Assembly: GCA_902774795.1 (NCBI GenBank)
Contig: CACYKA010000017.1
Coordinates: forward strand, 1-47,395
DNA length: 47,395 nucleotides
DNA from: an uncultured Prevotellaceae bacterium
GTDB lineage: Bacteria; Bacteroidota; Bacteroidia; Bacteroidales; Bacteroidaceae
Direction of reading: 5' to 3'
Positions 33,139 to 42,312 of the stretch are shown here, piece by piece. The translations under genes were made by a program, and so were the position numbers. The stretch's first letter is position 1, and each line of letters starts with the position of its first letter. A model generated the notes under the pieces. The model worked only from the letters and a program-made list of their open reading frames with translations, was not told the origin of the DNA and searched no databases.

Positions 33139-35328
33139 ATGACTAAGACCAAGGGAAAAAAAGGTGGCAAGCGCCTGACGAGGGCGCAGCTAATAGACAG
33201 ACTGGAGGCTTTCTTCTCAAGTCATCCAGATGAAACGTTTACGTTTAAGGAGATTTTCAGGGAACTACACCTTGACACCCATCCCCTAAAGATGCTCGCC
33301 ATCGACATTATGGAAGAGATGGCTTGGGATGATTTCCTTATCAGGGTGACTGACAGCAGCTACAAACTGGCTGACAACACACAGACCCTCGTCGGCACAT
33401 TCCATACCAAGCAGAGCGGCAGAAACAGCGTGATTCCAGATGGGTCAGAAAAGCCTATCTTCGTGGCAGAGCGTAACTCTCTTTTTGCTATGGAGGGCGA
33501 CAAGGTGCGCATAATGATGATGGCGCGTAAACGCAACCACATCCGCGAAGCACAGGTTACGGAAATTATACAGCGCAAGAAAGACCAGTTCGTAGGTAAA
33601 CTGAAAGTGGAAAAAGGACTTGCTTTCCTGATTCCAAAGGACAATAATATCACCACAAACATCATCATCCCCAAGGAAAAACTCAAAAGGGGCAAGACTA
33701 ATGATATGGCTGTGGCGAAAGTCATTACATGGCCTGACAACGAACAGCGCAACATCATTGCAGAAGTGGTTGACATCCTTGGCAAGGAAGGTGAGAACGA
33801 GGCAGAGATGAACACCATCCTCGCACAATACGATTTGCCATACAAATATCCTAAAGAGGTGGAGGATGCTGCCAACAGGATTCCAGATACCATTACCGAT
33901 GAAGAACGTGCAAGGCGTGAGGACTTCAGGGATGTATGGACATGCACCATTGACCCGCATGACGCAAAGGACTTTGACGATGCCCTGTCGATAAGGAAAT
34001 CAGGCGACTTGTGGGAAGTGGGCGTGCACATTGCCGATGTGTCACACTATGTCACGGAAGGCTCCATCATTGACAAGGAAGCACAAAAACGTGCCACGTC
34101 CGTCTATCTTGTTGACAGGACTATCCCCATGCTTCCGGAAAGGCTGTGCAACTATATCTGCTCACTCCGTCCAGACGAAGAGAAACTGGCCTACAGCGTA
34201 GTCTTCCTGCTTGACGACGAGGCAAACGTGAAGAAATACCGCATAGTACACACTGTCATAAAGAGCAACAGACGATATGCCTACGAGGAGGTGCAGGCGG
34301 TTATCGAAAGCAATATGCCGGGAGTGATGAACAGGGACAAGGTTGACGACCCGTTCACAGAGCAGCTTCTGACACTCGACAGACTGGCAAAGAAACTCCG
34401 TGAAAGGCGATTCAATAACGGTTCCGTGCGATTCGACCGCGAGGAAATGCGCTTCGACATTGACGAAAAGGGAAAGCCCATACGCTGCTATTTCAAGATG
34501 AGCAAGGATGCCAACAAGCTGATAGAGGAATTCATGCTGCTGGCAAACAAGACTGTAGCAGAACACGTGGGAAAGGTCAAGAAGACAAGGAACGGCAAGG
34601 CAGTAAAGGCCAAGACCCTACCCTACCGCATACACGACTCCCCAGATCCGCAGAAGTTGGAGACACTGCGTTCCTTCGTCTCAAAATTCGGCTATAAGAT
34701 GAAGTCAACAGGCACGAAGGGAGCTACGGCACGCGCCGTAAACACCCTGATGGACGAAATAGAGGGAAAACCCGAAAGCAAAGCCATCCAGATGATAGCC
34801 CTGCGTGCCATGATGAAGGCAAAGTACTCCGTACACAATATCGGACACTTCGGCCTGGCTTTCGACTACTACACCCATTTCACATCGCCTATAAGACGTT
34901 ATCCTGACACTATGGTGCACAGGCTTCTCACGCGATATGAAGAGGGAGGAAAGAGCGCCAACGAGGATAAGTACGAAGAACTGTGCGAGCACTCTTCTGA
35001 AATGGAACAGACAGCGGCAATGGCCGAGCGCGACTCCATAAAGTACAAGATGGTGGAATTTATGGAACAGTATATCGGCGAGGAGTTTGAGGCTCACATC
35101 AGCGGACTTGCAAGCTATGGCATATACTGCGAGATAGACGAGAACCACTGCGAGGGACTTATAAGCCTGAAGGACTTGAAAGACGACTACTACGACTTTG
35201 ACGAGAAGAATTTCTGCCTCGTAGGTCGCAGGCATCATAACAGATACAACTTAGGCGACCCTATTACTATTAAGGTCGCCAAAGCAAATCTTGAGAAGAA
35301 ACAGCTGGACTTTACCCCTGCGGAGTAA
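33139..35328 (+). CDS. rnr: ribonuclease R
   Basis: A 3'-to-5' exoribonuclease that degrades structured RNA and takes part in tmRNA-linked quality control. Order of parts: basic N-terminus (MTKTKGKKGGKR) and winged-helix-like region, two cold-shock domains (about 85-240), the RNB catalytic domain with TIDPHDAKDFDDALS (the metal-binding aspartates) and HIADVSHYV, SSPIRRYPD-type FTSPIRRYPDTMVHRLL, and a C-terminal S1 domain (EFEAHISGLASYGIYCEI). At 729 residues it is complete, with a shorter C-terminal tail than E. coli RNase R. The nearest upstream promoter is not evident; it may be read from the S41 promoter. ssrA lies about 6.5 kb away. Confidence 0.95.
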   Translation: MTKTKGKKGGKRLTRAQLIDRLEAFFSSHPDETFTFKEIFRELHLDTHPLKMLAIDIMEEMAWDDFLIRVTDSSYKLADNTQTLVGTFHTKQSGRNSVIPDGSEKPIFVAERNSLFAMEGDKVRIMMMARKRNHIREAQVTEIIQRKKDQFVGKLKVEKGLAFLIPKDNNITTNIIIPKEKLKRGKTNDMAVAKVITWPDNEQRNIIAEVVDILGKEGENEAEMNTILAQYDLPYKYPKEVEDAANRIPDTITDEERARREDFRDVWTCTIDPHDAKDFDDALSIRKSGDLWEVGVHIADVSHYVTEGSIIDKEAQKRATSVYLVDRTIPMLPERLCNYICSLRPDEEKLAYSVVFLLDDEANVKKYRIVHTVIKSNRRYAYEEVQAVIESNMPGVMNRDKVDDPFTEQLLTLDRLAKKLRERRFNNGSVRFDREEMRFDIDEKGKPIRCYFKMSKDANKLIEEFMLLANKTVAEHVGKVKKTRNGKAVKAKTLPYRIHDSPDPQKLETLRSFVSKFGYKMKSTGTKGATARAVNTLMDEIEGKPESKAIQMIALRAMMKAKYSVHNIGHFGLAFDYYTHFTSPIRRYPDTMVHRLLTRYEEGGKSANEDKYEELCEHSSEMEQTAAMAERDSIKYKMVEFMEQYIGEEFEAHISGLASYGIYCEIDENHCEGLISLKDLKDDYYDFDEKNFCLVGRRHHNRYNLGDPITIKVAKANLEKKQLDFTPAE

Positions 35329-35343
35329 TTTCCTGCATTCTCC

Positions 35344-37491
35344 TTATTCTATACCCATCTCTTGAAGCAGGCGTGTGGCGTTGCCCCACGCCTTCATCAA
35401 ATACAGCACATAGCGAATATCTACATTGATGCAACGTGCCAATGATGAATCAAAGAAAATGTCGGAAGACAGGCTGTCCCAGTTGCCGTCGAATGCAAGT
35501 CCGATGAGATGTCCCTGTGCATCAAGTACTGGAGAGCCGCTGTTTCCGCCAGTGATATCGTTGTTTGTGAGGAAGCATACATTGAGAGTCTTGGACACCG
35601 CATCACCAAGAACTCCGTAAGACTCTGTATCAAAAAGCTCACGTACATGGGGTTCTACATAATAGTCCTGTATGTCTCCGCCCTTCATCATCTTATCCTT
35701 CAATGACTTTGCCGTAGTGTAGTAGCCGGAATCCTCACCATTCAACTTATATCCGCCTACCTGACCGTATGTCATACGAAGCGTGAAGTTAGCATCGCTA
35801 TAGTGAGGCAGATTCTCCTCGGCACGCAGCTTCTCTGCACAGAGAATCTTCTCCTGCTCCCAGATGCTGTCCTTAGAATCGTCAATGATTATCTTCATGT
35901 CGGCAAGGGTTTCTACCAATGACATAGAGAAGTCTATACCAAGGTCTTTCTTCAGCTTTCTCGTCATACGAAGAGGAATCTTCGCCCCTTTCTTCATCAG
36001 TACAGAGGTGTTCCAGATAGCCTCAACATAAGCCTTGTAGTTGCCATTGAAATCCTTGTCTATACGCTGATAGAAAGAAGGAAGGTATTTTGACGGAACA
36101 TGTGAGCGATAGTTTTCTAACATTACAGCCATCGTCTCGATGTCCAAATCCTTGTCCCACTGGTCACTATTATCCTTGAACTGCAGATACTGCTTCTTAA
36201 CCTTTGTAGAATCTCCCAGCACAGGCATTCCGCTATAGAACTTTGTTGCACGGACGGCAAGCTCGTTGTTACTGCGATAGGAGAATGTCTCAGTAAAGAA
36301 CGTAAAGGCACGCATAGCCTCTGCACGCTTGGCATAAAGATTCTTCAAGGAAGTAGAATCCCATGATGCCAGTTTGGCCTCCATAGTCTTCTTCATGTTG
36401 ACAATACCCACGGAGTCAATACATTTGTTCATGCCGATGGCATTCTTCCAGTAGTTGGCACTCTGGGCATATTTGCTGTCATACTTTATACGCACCTCTT
36501 CCGAAGCATCCATGTGCTTCTTCATCACTTCCTGCTTCACTCCACGCACCTGCTGACGCGGGTCGTTGATGCAGTTGCGCATCTCCTCTATTCCATAGCT
36601 GCTGAGGTATCGGGAAGTACTGCCGGGATAGCCCATCACCATAGCAAAGTCACCTTCCTTATAGCCGTTGGTGCTTACCCACAGCCAGTTGTCAGGAAGC
36701 ATGGGAACATTCTTTGGGCTGTATTCTGCCGGACCTCCTGTGAGAGGATCTACATACACGCGAAAAACAGAGACATCACAAGTCTGACGCGGCCACATCC
36801 AGTTATCTGTCTCGCCGCCGAACTTACCCATCGACTTTGGCGGAGCAAATACCAGACGGACATCAGGATAGCGCTGATAGGTCGTTGCATAGTAAGCATT
36901 ACCCTCGAAGAAGGTGTTTATCTCCACATAGTATGTAGAGTCAATGCTTTTAACCTCCTCAGACATTGCCTCTTCCAAAGAGTCTATCAAGGCCTCCCTA
37001 GCATACTTATCCATACTGTCAAGTCCGAGGCTGCGCAATTTCTCAGTCACATTCTCCTGCTTCTTCATAAAAGCCACGAACATATTCTCATTAGGCAGCT
37101 CGTCCTCGAATGTTTCTGCAAAGAAGCCATTCTTCATATAGTCGTTCTCCACAGTGGAATGTGAACGTATAGCCTCGAAGCCACAATGATGGTTTGTGAG
37201 GACAAGTCCCTTTGGCGAAACCACCTCTCCTGTGCAGAAGCCGGAGAAATTCACGACGGCAGACGAAAGAGTCGGAACAATAGTACGTCCTGAATGAATG
37301 GAATATTTTGTAAGGTCGTTATACAGGGCCTCTTTGGGCAGCATAAGACCTTCCGCCCTCATCTGCCTATATACGGCATCGGGAAGGTTGTACAATGTCC
37401 ACATGCCTTCATCGGCAAAAAGTCTTCCTCCAAGCAATGAAGGAAGAAACATGTAGTTGACAACAAATAATATTGTAAGTATTCTTTTCAT
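35344..37491 (-). CDS. S46 dipeptidyl-peptidase, DPP7-like specificity
   Basis: A periplasmic exopeptidase that removes dipeptides from peptide N-termini, important for peptide-feeding Bacteroidota. The signal peptide ends near LFADEG. Catalytic parts of the chymotrypsin fold: SAVVNFSGFCTGEVVS, VLTNHHCGF (His101/102), MWPRQTCDVSVFRVY, and TGGNSGSPVLDAQG with Ser651. Eighteen residues after the Ser, in AFDGNW, is Gly669. In the family the equivalent residue is Gly in DPP7 (hydrophobic P1) and Arg in DPP11 (acidic P1), so DPP7-like activity is inferred. Its ATG directly abuts the stop codon of the DUF3108 gene, and it ends the operon that begins at ssrA. Confidence 0.92.
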   Translation of the reverse strand: MKRILTILFVVNYMFLPSLLGGRLFADEGMWTLYNLPDAVYRQMRAEGLMLPKEALYNDLTKYSIHSGRTIVPTLSSAVVNFSGFCTGEVVSPKGLVLTNHHCGFEAIRSHSTVENDYMKNGFFAETFEDELPNENMFVAFMKKQENVTEKLRSLGLDSMDKYAREALIDSLEEAMSEEVKSIDSTYYVEINTFFEGNAYYATTYQRYPDVRLVFAPPKSMGKFGGETDNWMWPRQTCDVSVFRVYVDPLTGGPAEYSPKNVPMLPDNWLWVSTNGYKEGDFAMVMGYPGSTSRYLSSYGIEEMRNCINDPRQQVRGVKQEVMKKHMDASEEVRIKYDSKYAQSANYWKNAIGMNKCIDSVGIVNMKKTMEAKLASWDSTSLKNLYAKRAEAMRAFTFFTETFSYRSNNELAVRATKFYSGMPVLGDSTKVKKQYLQFKDNSDQWDKDLDIETMAVMLENYRSHVPSKYLPSFYQRIDKDFNGNYKAYVEAIWNTSVLMKKGAKIPLRMTRKLKKDLGIDFSMSLVETLADMKIIIDDSKDSIWEQEKILCAEKLRAEENLPHYSDANFTLRMTYGQVGGYKLNGEDSGYYTTAKSLKDKMMKGGDIQDYYVEPHVRELFDTESYGVLGDAVSKTLNVCFLTNNDITGGNSGSPVLDAQGHLIGLAFDGNWDSLSSDIFFDSSLARCINVDIRYVLYLMKAWGNATRLLQEMGIE

Positions 37492-38283
37492 TTATTTCAA
37501 AAATGCTTTTGCAGAACCAAATCTCAGGAACATATCCAGGCGGACAGGAACGTGTTTGTTATCATCCGTTACATAAAAGCGCACTATCTCCTTGTCTTTC
37601 TTTTCTTCCTTCTCTATGTATGACAAGACAAGACAATTATATTTCTTCTTATTGTCTGCCTTTACTTCTTTCTTTCCCCTATATACGAGTTTTGCACGAA
37701 CCAGCTTTTCTCCGCCGGCAATGTCGAGATATTCAGTATGACCCTCTTTCCAGCCTGTCGGGTCAAAGTTCCTTACACGCTGGAAACTGTTCAGCATATC
37801 GGAGACACAGCGGTCGTAGGTGAATTTCTCCTTGTAGGTATCACCTGACGATGTGAGATGCTTTAGCGATGTCGTACATTTGTCGCCACTGTATGAGTAC
37901 CACACCTCATCCACATAATAGCGCTTTCCCTCACGTGCTCCCTTGCGGTAATAAAGCGGTGTCAACTGGGTAGAGAAATAAGCCATGATGGTATCACGCA
38001 TCATGAAATATTTGTCCACCGTTTCAGAAGACCTGGTTACAAGACTCGAACGATAGGCATTCTTGCCGTTATAGACGATAGGCTGCGTAATCATACTTGC
38101 CGTACCAGCCTTTATCCATATAAACTTCCAGTTAAAGTAAAGGTTATAGTTTATCACTTCGCTGCTGTTGCCGAGAGCACGGCTTTCGTAAGTACACTGT
38201 GCTGCCGCATAGCATACTGGCAGGAGGATAAATATGAATATGATTACGAGTCGCTTACCAATTATTTCCTTCATTGTTATCAC
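37492..38283 (-). CDS. DUF3108 domain protein
   Basis: A secreted protein (signal peptide ending CYAAAQ) of the DUF3108 family, 263 residues. The family fold is a beta-barrel-like shell seen here as GEVINYNLYFNWKFIW-type sequence, SSETVDKYFMMRDTI, and YNCLVLSYIEKE...DDNKHVPVRLDMFLRFGSAKAFL. No enzymatic role is known. Overlaps: its ATG overlaps the stop of the upstream Ig-like gene by 4 nt and its stop abuts the S46 start, so it is coupled to both. ATG at 38274 is a possible alternative start. Confidence 0.85.
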   Translation of the reverse strand: MITMKEIIGKRLVIIFIFILLPVCYAAAQCTYESRALGNSSEVINYNLYFNWKFIWIKAGTASMITQPIVYNGKNAYRSSLVTRSSETVDKYFMMRDTIMAYFSTQLTPLYYRKGAREGKRYYVDEVWYSYSGDKCTTSLKHLTSSGDTYKEKFTYDRCVSDMLNSFQRVRNFDPTGWKEGHTEYLDIAGGEKLVRAKLVYRGKKEVKADNKKKYNCLVLSYIEKEEKKDKEIVRFYVTDDNKHVPVRLDMFLRFGSAKAFLK

Positions 38284-40280
38284 TGCTGTACTGGTTCTGG
38301 TATGCCCTTTTCAGCTGCTCGCTGGGCATTCCTGTGTTGTATTGTCTTTTCCTTGTCGGCACGCTGCTTCGTTATCTCAGCTGCCTTCTGTTTATATAAT
38401 GGTAATGCCGTGAGGTTCCAGTCACGCGTAAGGTCCCACTTGGCTTTACATTCTATTGGTTCCGGATTATAATAAACCTCTTCCGGCTGCAAATCCTCAA
38501 AGTATTCTCCAGTATCCCATTTTCCGTTTTTGTTTCTGTCTATTATCGCCCTCAGGTAATATGTGCCTGGCTGGACATAATAGAATTCTGCCGTCTTGCC
38601 TTCCACTACTGCCGACCTTACAGCCTTGTCACCCTTGTCCAGCATCTCGATGATGATATTTCCTTCGGTAGTGATGCCACTCACGTTGACAAACAGCGAA
38701 GCAAACGACTCGAGAGAAGCGACCCTCAAGCCAGACTTATAAGGCTCAGACTGCAAGCCGTATATATCCTCAAAGGCAAGAGTGTCTATCTCGAAAGAAT
38801 ATTCTGCCTCAGGAATCCAGTCTGCATACACCTCCCATTCCCTGGCGCCTGTTTTCTCTAGGGTGAACGGTGAACGGTACCATAGCGAATCCTGTTCCAC
38901 ATACAGATGTACTGCCGCAGAGTCGAACCTGACTAACGGCTTGGGGAACGTAATGCGTATTGCCTGATCGGGGGCTAATGATGACGGCACATCATACTTC
39001 ACCTGCATCTTCTGTGCCGGCATGACAGTATCTATCGGTTCTTCAGGCTCATCAGGATGCTCCTTTTTCCACCTTTCCTGTTTCTTGATTTTCTTCTCTA
39101 TCTTCTCCCTCCATTCATCCATTTTCTTCTCTTGTGCCTTCAAACGCTTCGCATAAGGCACCTTCGAAAGGATTTCGAGAGTATCAACAGAGGGTGAAAG
39201 CACTCCCAACGTATCTGTGATAAAGGTTCGCATCTCTATCTGCAGAGTGTCGGTATTCACCAAAGCGGTATCCTTTAACCAATAGGTTATCGTATCCGAC
39301 TTAGCAGACGCCTCAATGACAAAGGCATCCTCAGCATCAAAATTGAGACCCTTCAACTGCGGCAGAGGCTCTTTCTCACACGGTGCCGTGAAGTACAGCG
39401 TGAAATTATCAGGTTCCTTTCTCTCGCTCTTGATGAAATATCTGTCTGTGGAGATATGCTCGAAGGAACGCAGCACAACATTGTCAGGCATGAAGTGTGT
39501 ATAAGGCACCTGTAAGACATCCTTCACGTGAACCTCGTCAGCCCATATCGTATCCTGTCGCACATCACGGAAACACGATGGTGAGATGACATCATGTGAA
39601 AAGGCCATCACCTCTCCCCTATTGGAAAACCTATAGTCGCCGTCCACATCCTGCAGGGCACCTACGGTATAATTGCCTGGCGCCACACCACGGATGACAA
39701 AGTGTCCTCTTGAGTCTGCACGCGAAACACGCAGAAAAACAGGCAGGGAGTCGTTCTTGCAGGAATCTTTCTTTACCTCGGCAGTATCAGCCGGATAGAG
39801 TCCTACCAAAATACCCTTTACAGGCTCCAAATCAGAGGCATTAAGCACATAGCCCGACACCTCAAGAGTGTCTATCAGCGAATCCGTCGAGAAACTGTAT
39901 GTATAGCTGCCTAACGGATTTCCCTCATTATTATCTACTATGGCATCTGAGAAGTCAATGGTATATGTCATGTGTGCCTTCAGCGTATCTTTCAGCTTCA
40001 CCTCCACATACCTGCCGTGTGCCTTGATATCAGGCTGTTCCTGCTGTGGCGGGGAAATGACCACCTTCTCCTGAACATTCTCTATCTTTACAAATTCGCT
40101 GAAGTATATCCTTACCTTGCCATTATCGACATTGAAAGCCCTGTCGGCAGGTACGGCACCAACCACACGCGGCGGAGTCTCATCATACCATCCGCCGTCA
40201 GGTGCTCCCATTCGCGCACAACTCTGAACAAGAATGAGAGTAGCTGTCGAAATGACTATAAGAATAAGCAGTTTCTTCAT
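38280..40280 (-). CDS. Ig-like (Big_5) lipoprotein
   Basis: A lipoprotein (VQSC, Cys21) with an N-terminal Big_5 Ig-like domain: TPPRVVGAVPADRAFNV, VRIYFSEFVKIENVQ, MTYTIDFSDAIVDNN. Residues about 140-230 form a transthyretin-like domain (VSGYVLNASDLEPVKGILVGLYP, FVIRGVAPGNYTVGALQDVDGD). The rest is further beta domains and a basic helical linker (EKKMDEWREKIEKKIKKQ), with IIDRNKNGKWDTGEYFE, a calcium-loop-like end, near the C-terminus. It is likely a surface or periplasmic structural protein. It overlaps the genes on both sides by 4 nt. Confidence 0.85.
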   Translation of the reverse strand: MKKLLILIVISTATLILVQSCARMGAPDGGWYDETPPRVVGAVPADRAFNVDNGKVRIYFSEFVKIENVQEKVVISPPQQEQPDIKAHGRYVEVKLKDTLKAHMTYTIDFSDAIVDNNEGNPLGSYTYSFSTDSLIDTLEVSGYVLNASDLEPVKGILVGLYPADTAEVKKDSCKNDSLPVFLRVSRADSRGHFVIRGVAPGNYTVGALQDVDGDYRFSNRGEVMAFSHDVISPSCFRDVRQDTIWADEVHVKDVLQVPYTHFMPDNVVLRSFEHISTDRYFIKSERKEPDNFTLYFTAPCEKEPLPQLKGLNFDAEDAFVIEASAKSDTITYWLKDTALVNTDTLQIEMRTFITDTLGVLSPSVDTLEILSKVPYAKRLKAQEKKMDEWREKIEKKIKKQERWKKEHPDEPEEPIDTVMPAQKMQVKYDVPSSLAPDQAIRITFPKPLVRFDSAAVHLYVEQDSLWYRSPFTLEKTGAREWEVYADWIPEAEYSFEIDTLAFEDIYGLQSEPYKSGLRVASLESFASLFVNVSGITTEGNIIIEMLDKGDKAVRSAVVEGKTAEFYYVQPGTYYLRAIIDRNKNGKWDTGEYFEDLQPEEVYYNPEPIECKAKWDLTRDWNLTALPLYKQKAAEITKQRADKEKTIQHRNAQRAAEKGIPEPVQQ

Positions 40281-41794
40281 ATCCTTAACAATTCGTCAAT
40301 ATGCTGACGACTGTTACACAATCTTGGAACTTTGTTCTGACCGCCAAGCTTACCCTTTGATGCCAGCCATTCTGTAAACTGTCCCTGGCGGGCCTTGACA
40401 ATCTGGAGTCGTATCATATTAATGTCCTTGAAGCGCTTCGCTTCATAGTCGCTGTTCAGTTCCTGCAGGCGCTTGTCCAGCAGGTCGGCAAACTTCTCTA
40501 TGTCATCAGGCTCCTTTGAGAATTCTATCAGCCACTGATGGTGGGGAACAATGCCCTCAGCCCTGAATACCGGTGCGGCAGTATATTCACTTACCTCCGC
40601 TCCTGTCTGCTCGCAGGCATACTGAAGTCCCTTCTCGGCATTGTCAACAATAAGCTCTTCACCGAAGGCATTTATGAAACTCTTCGTACGACCAGTGATG
40701 ACAAATTTATATGGTCTTATCGATGTAAAGCGCACAGTATCGCCTATCATATAACGCCACAGTCCGCATGACGTTGATAATATCATGGCGTAGTTCGTGC
40801 CTATCTTCACTCCCTCCAAGGGAACTACTGCATCAGGGTCTGTCAGGTTGCCTTCATCGTCGATGGCTTCCATTGGGGCAAACTCATAGAAGACGTCATA
40901 GTCGAGCATCAGAAGCATTGACGGTGACTCCGGATCATTCTGTATTCCGAAGAAACCCTCCGAAGCATTATACGTCTCCATATAATTCATATCCTCATTG
41001 AGGATGAGTTTTTCGTATGCCCTGCGGTATGGAGTGAATGATATGCCTCCATGAAAGAATACCTCAAGGTTTGGCCACACATCACGCAGATAGCGCTTGC
41101 CCGACAGTTCAATCACCCTCATCAGCACAGACATCATCCATGATGGCACACCACTAAGGTTTGTTACGTTGGCATGCAGACACTGCTGGGCGATGAATTC
41201 GCGTTTTTTCTCAAAGTCGCTAATCAAGGCCGTATGCTTGTCTGGAACCCTTATGAGGTTTACAAAGGGATTGATATTCTCTATCAGGATGGCAGACAGG
41301 TCTCCCACCAGCGAATTAGGCAGATTATAGTTTGGAGAGTGTGAACCGCCCAGTATCAGCGCCTTGCCGTCAAACAGCTTTGAGTGACGGTTGTTCTGCA
41401 GATAGAAAGCCACAACATCGGCTCCTCCGGCATAGTGTATGCGCTTCAGACCGTCGGCAGAGACAGGAATAAACTTCGACTTGTCGTTTGTTGTGCCCGA
41501 TGACTTTGCATACCACTTTACCTGGCCGGGCCACAGGATATCCTTCTCCCCATGACGCATCCTGTCGATGTAACCCTTCAAGTCCTCATAGGTACTTACA
41601 GGTACACGTTTCCTGAACAGCTCATAGTGAAAGATATGCTCGAAATCATGTTCCTTACCGAAAAGAGTATCCTTGGCCTTTGTCACCAAACGGTTAAATA
41701 CCTCCCTCTGCAGCATCTCAGGTTCATTGAAATGCCGCTCCAAAGCCTTTTGGCGAGGGATAAACCCTAATCGCGCTATAGATGTAAGAAACAT
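40277..41794 (-). CDS. GH3-type acyl-adenylate-forming enzyme
   Basis: This 505-residue protein belongs to the GH3 auxin-responsive-promoter family, which joins carboxylic acids to amino acids through an acyl-adenylate. Motifs: WYAKSSGTTNDKSKFIPVS (phosphate loop), FFHGGISFTPYR, METYNASEGFFG (motif 2), and YMIGDTVRFTSIRPYKFVITGRTKSFINAFGEEL. Bacterial members are of unknown substrate. The start ATG (41794-41792) begins 3 nt after the mature 3' end of ssrA. A longer ORF to 41902 is an artefact that reads through tmRNA. The gene overlaps the Ig-like gene by 4 nt, so it heads a four-gene operon. Confidence 0.9.
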   Translation of the reverse strand: MFLTSIARLGFIPRQKALERHFNEPEMLQREVFNRLVTKAKDTLFGKEHDFEHIFHYELFRKRVPVSTYEDLKGYIDRMRHGEKDILWPGQVKWYAKSSGTTNDKSKFIPVSADGLKRIHYAGGADVVAFYLQNNRHSKLFDGKALILGGSHSPNYNLPNSLVGDLSAILIENINPFVNLIRVPDKHTALISDFEKKREFIAQQCLHANVTNLSGVPSWMMSVLMRVIELSGKRYLRDVWPNLEVFFHGGISFTPYRRAYEKLILNEDMNYMETYNASEGFFGIQNDPESPSMLLMLDYDVFYEFAPMEAIDDEGNLTDPDAVVPLEGVKIGTNYAMILSTSCGLWRYMIGDTVRFTSIRPYKFVITGRTKSFINAFGEELIVDNAEKGLQYACEQTGAEVSEYTAAPVFRAEGIVPHHQWLIEFSKEPDDIEKFADLLDKRLQELNSDYEAKRFKDINMIRLQIVKARQGQFTEWLASKGKLGGQNKVPRLCNSRQHIDELLRI

Positions 41795-41796
41795 AG

Positions 41797-42195
41797 TGGA
41801 GCTGGGGAGAATCGAACTCCCGTCCAAACGGTGTGACCGTACGCTTTCTACATGCTTATTCCGGACTTCATTTTCGAGCAGTACCAAGACCCGGACCACC
41901 AAGTACTGCCTTAGCCCCTAAAAATTTCACACAGACACCGAGGCACAATCCATGCTATTCCCGATATTTCTGCACCGCTATAACCAGTTAAGCCTCAGGA
42001 AGAGTGGCTCTGAGCGATGTCCCGTTTCCGCGCCTTGCGCAGAAATTAAGCAAACCTACTATACTTCGGTTTAAGCAGCGAGAGCGTAACGTGTTTCGCC
42101 AATTAAATTTTTGACCGACGTGATTATGGAGGACACAGTCTTAACTCCGCATGCTTACGCACCATCCCGGCCCGCTGTCAAATCCAGTCAACCCC
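41797..42195 (-). ncRNA. ssrA: tmRNA
   Basis: Read on the minus strand, the 5' end is GGGGTTGACTGGATTTGACA and the 3' end GTTCGATTCTCCCCAGCTCCA, which make the tRNA-like acceptor (GGGGTTG against CAGCTCC) and T arm. CCA is not encoded. The tag frame reads GGC GAA ACA CGT TAC GCT, then CTCGCTGCT and TAA, giving GETRYALAA; Bacteroidota tags of this kind mark stalled proteins for proteolysis. The promoter is at 42237-42244, 42 nt upstream. Length is about 399 nt. Confidence 0.95.
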
Positions 42196-42236
42196 GAATA
42201 GTGCCTAAAAGAAACGCTTTTCTTTTTTAGCGGGTG

Positions 42237-42244
42237 CAAAATTA
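42237..42244 (-). promoter_or_regulatory. -7 element of ssrA
   Basis: TAATTTTG on the minus strand, about 41 nt before the tmRNA 5' end; the -33 region lies in the GAATTAT tract. A leader of about 35 nt carries a CTAAAA-type stem and is removed in processing. Confidence 0.6.
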
Positions 42245-42255
42245 CATAAAAAATT

Positions 42256-42289
42256 CATGAATTATGAATTATGAATTATGAATTATGAA
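42256..42289. repeat. short-period tract, GAATTAT
   Basis: Four copies of a 8-nt unit (GAATTATG), immediately upstream of ssrA and reaching into its -33 region. Confidence 0.75.
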
Positions 42290-42312
42290 ATATTAACGTC
42301 TCACCTCCTCTC

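Noticed and set aside
41795-41902. 36-codon N-terminal extension of the GH3-like protein
   Set aside because: The extension is the translated 3' part of tmRNA; the family N-terminus begins at ATG 41794.
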